Positions 57,603-64,000 of a DNA stretch of 64,000 nucleotides are shown in pieces. Within the stretch, counting starts at the first letter, position 1. Each line of letters starts with the position of its first letter. Below the pieces are notes generated by a model. The model had not been told where the DNA came from, did no database searches, and worked only from the letters and a program-made list of their open reading frames with translations. The stretch covers positions 17,415,396-17,479,395 of the forward strand of contig NC_134833.1 in NCBI RefSeq assembly GCF_004210375.1, in the 5' to 3' direction. The translations under genes were made by a program, and so were the position numbers. The DNA is from Tachypleus tridentatus (taxonomy: Eukaryota > Arthropoda > Merostomata > Xiphosura > Limulidae).

Positions 57603-58818
57603 ACATTTTTATTAGAGGCAGTGTTACTAAGAACTATGAGACCTGCCTATTAAATCATAAAACGCATCAACTGAAGTTGTCAAATTAATTTATTCTGCAT
57701 ATTTTAATTGAGTTTATTTTTCTTTCTTCCAAATAACTAACAACTTGTCTTTACCCAAAGAAATGCTAAGGACATTTTATACTGACGCTTGTCTGACTTT
57801 GAAAATAATTGTGCCATTCAATGTCTATTTTTATTACAATTTCAAACGTAACGCTGATCTATATCACGCTAATATTTAAAAAACAATTTAATACATATCC
57901 AATCAGGTATGAAATTGTTGACAACGTAATACTGAAGTATGTTACCTTGTTCATGTTACGTAATAAAGCAGGATTGAGTTTGCCAATTTCTTTGAGATAT
58001 GATAAATTGAGTTAAATCATAGCGTTGATATCCCATAACTGACAAAGATGAAGTTTAACGTTTCGACTAATATTCTGAGCAATACCAGAAAATAGGGTTG
58101 GCTGATGCTAAGAGTAGCTTTCTGAGAGGTAATTACGAGTGCCACCAAAACACAGAATCGATAACACTACTATTGCCGCTAAACTGACAGCCTTGCACTG
58201 ATAGACCACATTCCACATCATTCCAAGACACTAAATTGGACGTCTGATGTGATCTTGTTTGGTTCTTTGGTAGTGGTGACAACGAATGGTCTTGTAGAAA
58301 CTTTCAATCTGTCGTTACCTTTATACCAAGGAATACATTCGACGTCTGAAAGGTTTCGTTTTACTGCATACCATGACATTCTTATTTAACTCTGAGTCAA
58401 TGCAAGTGTTCTTCATAAATCAAGCGGATTTCACACCCGAAAGCAAAAAGAAAATCAGTCACAACTGCGAGTAAACAATTGTTTGTTCAAGTGAAACATT
58501 GTACACTTAACAGACTGCATGAAATACCTTTGTTTATGGTAGCCTTGGCGCATTTAAACTATGCATTTCGATTTTAATGGTATTGTTATCAACAGATACA
58601 TTAGACAGAGAGAGTTTATTTAGCATGTTTATTGCTGCGTACGTCGATTCTTCACGTATTTAGAGACATGAAATATAAATGCCATCATTACTGTAATCAT
58701 AATTTTGTTATCTCGTGCAGCAGCTTGCTCTCGAAATGTTATTCAAATTATTCTGAAATTTGTGGTATATTTGATTAGTGACAATGAGCCGTTTTGTTTA
58801 ACTGGTAATTTTGAAAAA
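57603..58818. other. No gene seen
   Basis: 1.2 kb of unique sequence. 58030-58330 is less AT-rich than average and may be an old coding or transposon remnant, but I could not match its six frames to any family. The plus frame 57809-58015 (68 residues) is unrecognised. Confidence 0.5.
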
Positions 58819-58948
58819 AAGTCTGTGTTTGTGTGTTTGTCTCATAGCAAAGTCACATCGGACTATCAGCTGAGCCCACCGAAGGGAGTTGAATCCCATG
58901 AATTTAGCGTTGTAGATCCGTAGACTTATCGCTGTACTGGCGGGGGGA
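58819..58948 (-). mobile_element. SINE family B with perfect TSD
   Basis: Inverted copy (GTGTTTGTGTGTTTGTCTCA ... GCTGTACTGGCGGGGG). AATTTTGAAAAA is duplicated exactly at 58807-58818 and 58949-58960. Confidence 0.9.
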
Positions 58949-59010
58949 AATTTTGAAAAATCAATTTCAAAAGTAACAGTTTATTATGTAAGATCATTTT
59001 TATTCGTAGT

Positions 59011-59298
59011 ACGTGAGTAACAATATAAATAACGGTGTGAATAACAATATAAATAACGGTGTGAATAACAATATAAATGGCATTGTTAATAGTGGTGTGA
59101 ATAACAATATAAATAACAGTGAGTAACTATATAAATAGCATTGTTAATAGTAGTGTGAATAACATAAATAATAGTGTGAATAACAATATAAATAATAGTG
59201 TGAATAACAATATAAATAATAGTCTGAATAACTATAAATAATAGTGTGAATAACAATGCGAATAACAGTGTTAATAACAATATAAATAACAGTGTGTA
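59011..59298 (+). repeat. Degenerate 24-bp tandem repeat, about 12 units
   Basis: The unit is AACAATATAAATAACAGTGTG plus AAT. Some units have TAGTGTG or lose bases. The 64-residue minus frame (LLFALLFTLLF-type) is a repeat product. Confidence 0.9.
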
Positions 59299-59679
59299 AA
59301 TCGGGTATTAAAAACAAATACCAAGTATTATATTATTTTATTGTTCTTATGTACGACCAACACATCAAACGCTTTCGGCAAATTAAAAACCTCTAGAATG
59401 TTACCTGCCAATGTAGCTAAATCTGTAATAAGAAACAATTAATTCAGAATTTATTGTACATTATCAGAATTTTCGTTTGTTAAAGCATTTCCTAAATCAT
59501 TTTTTGTAAGAATTAGTAGAATGATCGTGGAATAGAATATAACTAGTACTGTTTTTAGTATTACAGCGTCTCTCTTTCACTCAAACGTAGGCTTATAAAA
59601 CTTAGTTTCAGGGTTCAATGTCCATGTTTGACACAAAACACGTAGCTTTATATGTGTTTGTTTTTGCCTAAACGATACA

Positions 59680-59776
59680 TCATAAGTTATCTGCGCTCTG
59701 CTAACTAAAGGGAACAAAATCCCGGATTTTAGAGTGGTAAGTCTGGGGACTTGCAGATAGACCATTGTGCATTTTT
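59680..59776 (-). mobile_element. SINE family C, degraded
   Basis: Inverted remnant: AAGTTATCTGCGCTCTGCTA, GAACAAAATCCCGGATTTTA, GTAAGTCTGGGGACTTGCAG, CCATTGTGCA. The preceding tail has diverged. Confidence 0.6.
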
Positions 59777-59892
59777 TAATTGAAACAATGAAATTATAAA
59801 ACAAAACAACAAACAAAAATCATGTTATTTCAGTGAATTAGTAATACAATTAACTCATTAGTTGCTGATTACCCGTATAGGATACAATCTGT

Positions 59893-60051
59893 TTGTTGGT
59901 TTGTTTTGAATTTCGCGCAAAGCTACTCGAGGGCTATCTGCGCCAGCCGTCCCTAATATAGCAGTGTAAGACTAGAGGGAAGGCAGCTAGTCATCACCAC
60001 CCACTGCCAACTCTTAGGCTACTCTTAACACGCTTGGCCATGTCGGGCCCG
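59893..60051 (-). mobile_element. SINE family A with internal deletion and perfect 13-bp TSD
   Basis: The tail and 3' half (TTTTGAATTTCGCGCAAAGC ... CTTAGGCTACTCTT) join directly to the tRNA head (AACACGCTTGGCCATGTCGG), losing about 110 bp that include the B box. GGATACAATCTGT is exact at 59880-59892 and 60052-60064, so both ends of the insertion are intact. Confidence 0.93.
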
Positions 60052-60064
60052 GGATACAATCTGT

Positions 60065-60705
60065 CTCCAGTAGTTGAATGTGTGTTGTGTATGTTGTAAG
60101 GCTCGCAAAAATTCCGCGTGCGTGGAAAACAGTTCCAGTCAATGGGTCAAGAGTTAAATGTTTTCATTATTCAGGGGTAGACAAAAAAAAAACTATATGT
60201 TATCAGTACGACTCGACGAGATTTGTATACATATGACATCAAATCCTAACTTTAACAATGTGTTTAGTAAACACCTGAACTTTTCATGATTTTAGTTACA
60301 TTTTCTCATAAACAATGTTGTGTACCTGTTGTAGTTTATTAGTAAAACTCTCCTCATATTCGTAAAAGTGAAATATTTCTCACTCAGAGAAAAAGTACTT
60401 CTGTGGCTCAAAGGTAGGTCTACGGGCGTATAATAATGCTCAAAATTTGGTCTCGCAGAACGTTGTGGACGAGGTAGAAGGCTCATTTTGTGACTTGAAA
60501 AAAAACAAGCAAACAATTCAACAGATAATTATAAATTAATAAAAATTAGAAACGTATTAGATTGTTTTATTTTTTGTTGCTTAAATCTCTTTTTATCAAA
60601 AGAAAGATTGTTTTCATCTGTTTTTTCTTATAAATACTTTCCATAATTATTCAACTTAGAAATATCTCTAGCAGTGAGGCGATTCGTTTTGAATCGATTG
60701 AATAA
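60065..60705. other. No gene seen
   Basis: AT-rich unique sequence up to the 44-bp array. The 74-residue minus frame at 60292-60516 matches nothing known to me. Confidence 0.5.
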
Positions 60706-63700
60706 ATGTAAAGAATTCAGATCTCGACATCTACTGTATGTCAGATAGTGTGTGAAGAATTCAGATCTCGACATCTACTGTATGTCAGACAGTGTGTGAA
60801 GAATTCAGATCTCCACATCTACTGTATATCAGATAAAGAGTGAAGAATTCAGATCTCCACATCTACTGTATGGCAGATAGTGAGTGAAGAATTCAGATCT
60901 TGACATCTACTCTTAGTCAGGTAGTGAGTTACGAACTCAGATCTCTACATTTACTGTATGTCAGATCGAGAGTGAAGAATTCAGATCTCCACATCTATTG
61001 TATGTCAGATAGTGAGTGAAGAATTCAGATCTCCACATCTACTGTATATCAGATAGTGAGTGAAGAATTCAGATCTCGACATCTACTGTATGTCAGATAG
61101 TGAGTGAAGAATTCAGATCTCGACATCTACTGTATGTCAGATAGTGAGTGAAGAATTCAGATCTCGACATCTACTGTATGTCAGATAGTGTGTAAAGAAT
61201 TCAGATCTCGACATCTACTGTATGTCAGATAGTGAGTGAAGAATTCAGATCTCGATATCTACTGTATGTCAGAGAGTGAGTGAAGAATTCAGATCTCCAC
61301 ATCTACTGTATGTCAGATAATGAGTGAAGTATTCAGATCTCCACATCTACTGTATGTCAGACAGTGAGTGAATAATTCAGATCTCGACATCTACTGTATG
61401 TCAGACAGTGAGTGAATAATTCAGATCTCCACATCTACTGTATGTCAGACAGTGAGTGAAGAATTCAGATCTCCACATCTACTGTATATCAGATAGTGAG
61501 TGAAGAATTCAGATCTCCACATCTACTGTATGTCAAGTAGAGAGCGACGAATTCATAGTTCCACATCTACTGTATGTCAAATAGTGAGTGACGAACTGAG
61601 CTCCACATCTACTGTATGTCAGATCGTGAGTGAAGAATTCAGATCTCGACATCTACTGTATGTCAGATAGTGAGTGAAGAATTCAGATCTCCACATCTAC
61701 TGTATGTCAGATAGTGAGTGAAGAATTCAGATCTCGACATCTACTGTATGTCAGATAGTGAGTGAAGAATTCAGATCTCCACATCTACTGTATGTCAGAT
61801 AGTGTGTAAAGAATTCAGATCTCCACATCTACTGTATGTCAGATAGTGAGTGAAGAATTCAGATCTCGACATCTACTGTATGTCAGATAGTGAGTGAAGA
61901 ATTCAGATCTCGACATCTACTGTATGTCAGATAATGAGTGAAGTATTCAGATCTCCACATCTACTGTATGTCAGACAGTGAGTGAAGAATTCAGATCCCG
62001 ACATCTACTGTATGTCAGATGGTGAGTGAAGAATTCAGATCTCGACATCTACTGTATGTCAGATGGTGTGTGAAGAATTCAGATCTCCACATCTACTGTA
62101 TGTCAGATAGTGAGTGAAGAATTCAGATCTCGACATCTACTGTATGTCAGACAGTGAGTGAATAATTCAGATCTCCACATCTACTGTATGTCAGACAGTG
62201 AGTGAAGAATTCAGATCTCCACATCTACTGTATATCAGATAGTGAGTGAAGAATTCAGATCTCCACATCTACTGTATGTCAAGTAGAGAGCGACGAATTC
62301 ATAGTTCCACATCTACTGTATGTCAAATGGTGAGTGACGAACTGAGCTCCACATCTATTGTATGTCAGATCGTGAGTGAAGAATTCAGATCTCCACATCT
62401 ACTGTATGGCAGATGGTGAGTGAAGAATTCAGATCTTGACATCTACTCTTAGTCAGGTAGTGAGTTACGAACTCAGATCTCTACATTTACTGTATGTCAG
62501 ATCGTGAGTGAAGAATTCAGATCTCCACATCTATTGTATGTCAGATAGTGAGTGAAGAATTCAGATCTCCACATCTACTGTATATCAGATAGTGAGTGAA
62601 GAATTCAGATCTCGACATCTACTGTATGTCAGATAGTGAGTGAAGAATTCAGATCTCGACATCTACTGTATGTCAGATAGTGAGTGAAGAATTCAGATCT
62701 CCACATCTACTGTATGTCAGATAGTGTGTGAAGAATTCAGATCTCGACATCTACTGTATGTCAGATGGTGAGTGAAGAATTCAGATCTCGACATCTACTG
62801 TATGTCAGATAGTGAGTGAAGAATTCAGATCTCGACATCTACTGTATGTCAGATAATGAGTGAAGTATTCAGATCTCCACATCTACTGTATGTCAGACAG
62901 TGAGTGAATAATTCAGATCTCGACATCTACTGTATGTCAGACAGTGAGTGAATAATTCAGATCTCCACATCTACTGTATGTCAGACAGTGAGTGAAGAAT
63001 TCAGATCTCCACATCTACTGTATATCAGATAGTGAGTGAAGAATTCAGATCTCCACATCTACTGTATGTCAAGTAGAGAGCGACGAATTCATAGTTCCAC
63101 ATGTACTGTATGTCAAATAGTGAGTGACGAACTGAGCTCCACATCTACTGTATGTCAGATCGTGAGTGAAGAATTCAGATCTCGACATCTACTGTATGTC
63201 AGATAGTGAGTGAAGAATTCAGATCTCGACATCTACTGTATGTCAGATAGTGAGTGAAGAATTCAGATCTCCACATCTACTGTATGTCAGATAGTGAGTG
63301 AAGAATTCAGATCTCCACATCTACTGTATGTCAGATAGTGTGTGAAGAATTCAGATCTCCACATCTACTGTATGTCAGATAGTGAGTGAAGAATTCAGAT
63401 CTCGACGTCTACTGTATGTCAGATAGTGAGTGAAGTATTCAGATCTCGACATCTACTGTATGTCAGATAGTGAGTGAAGAATTCAGATCTCGACATCTAC
63501 TGTATGTCAGATAGTGTGTGAAGAATTCAGATCTCCACATCTACTGTATGTCAGACAGTGAGTGAAGAATTCAGATCTCCACATCTACTGTATATCAGAT
63601 AGTGAGTGAAGAATTCAGATCTCCACATCTACTGTATGTCAAGTAGAGAGCGACGAATTCATAGTTCCACATCTACTGTATGTCAAATAGTGAGTGACGA

Positions 63701-64000
63701 ACTGAGCTCCACATCTATTGTATGTCAGATCGTGAGTGAAGAATTCAGATCTCCACATCTACTGTATGGCAGATAGTGAGTGAAGAATTCAGATCTTGAC
63801 ATCTACTCTTAGTCAGGTTGTGAGTTACGAACTCAGATCTCTGCATTTACTGTATGTCAGATCGTGAGTGATAATTCACATCTTCACATCTCCTGTATGT
63901 CAGATAGTGAGTGAAGAATTCAGATCTCCACACCTACCGTATGGCAGATAGTGAGTGACGAATTCATAGCTCCACATCTACTGTATATCAAGTAGTGAGT
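60706..64000 (+). repeat. 44-bp minisatellite, at least 74 units, running off the window
   Basis: The unit is GAAGAATTCAGATCTCGACA, TCTACTGTATGTCAGATAGT, GAGT, 44 bp, with CTCGAC/CTCCAC as the commonest alternative. Most units hold both an EcoRI (GAATTC) and a BglII (AGATCT) site. Marked variant groups recur: the CAAGTAGAGAGCGACGAATT group begins at 61534, 62280, 63070 and 63640, with spacings of 17, 18 and 13 units less 2 bp, because each cycle includes one 42-bp unit. A TTGACATCTACTCTTAGTC group recurs near 60899, 62434 and 63794. Confidence 0.97.

Noticed and set aside
58030..58330. Possible retrotransposon remnant
   Set aside because: Its composition differs slightly from its flanks, but no reverse transcriptase or endonuclease motif could be recognised in any frame. 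A translated search against LINE and Penelope proteins would decide.
2234..59892. Functional tRNA genes at GGTTCGAATCC boxes
   Set aside because: Each lies at the head of a dispersed SINE with a conserved non-tRNA body. The acceptor and anticodon stems do not pair well, and none stands alone as a tRNA.

Overview
This is a repeat-dominated, AT-rich stretch of animal nuclear genome. I found no host protein-coding gene, rRNA or functional tRNA. The dominant interspersed repeat is a tRNA-headed SINE of about 280 bp. From memory it resembles repeats of horseshoe crabs (Xiphosura), but I could not check this, so the organism call is only 'metazoan, probably arthropod, possibly horseshoe crab'. Almost every long reading frame is an accident of tandem repetition: the 24-, 45- and 93-bp units are multiples of three, and the 37- and 52-bp units run open across rotating frames.

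Layout. 1-3.6 kb: diverged dispersed repeat 'X' copy 1, then SINEs. 3.6-7.8 kb: two abutting minisatellites (37-bp, 52-bp). 9.1-12.4 kb: an unrelated 37-bp minisatellite of about 88 units, each with a consensus 5' splice-donor sequence. 12.4-18.6 kb: unique sequence with SINEs. 18,661-31,524: two near-identical 6.18-kb copies around a 500-N gap, each with a 45-bp minisatellite. Their ends coincide with the gap edges in the way expected for an unmerged contig overlap. 31.5-36.9 kb: SINEs, a (GT)n tract and a roughly 42-bp array. 36.9-41.4 kb: a nested transposon stack in which a Tc1-like element has a SINE in its left terminal repeat and a Tigger/pogo element in its transposase, and the Tigger carries its own SINE. 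42.3 kb: a MITE. 43.9-46.5 kb: a 24-bp array of about 108 units with a 1,176-bp higher-order duplication. 48.3-50.3 kb: a 93-bp array. 50.5-51.4 kb: repeat X copy 2, split by a TTAA-flanked piggyBac-type MITE whose empty site is visible in copy 1. 54.4-55.5 kb: an old degenerate repeat field holding X copy 3 and two SINEs. 59.0 and 60.7-64.0 kb: a degenerate 24-bp array, then a 44-bp EcoRI/BglII array that runs off the window.

The only genuine protein-coding relics are two broken transposases, one Tc1-type (minus strand) and one Tigger-type (plus strand). Three tRNA-like SINE families (called A, B and C here) share a similar 3' end, which suggests mobilisation by one LINE machinery. Roughly 30% of the called bases are minisatellite. 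The clearest results are the datable insertion stack, the MITE empty site and the probable false duplication. I did not find a new enzymatic or defence system.
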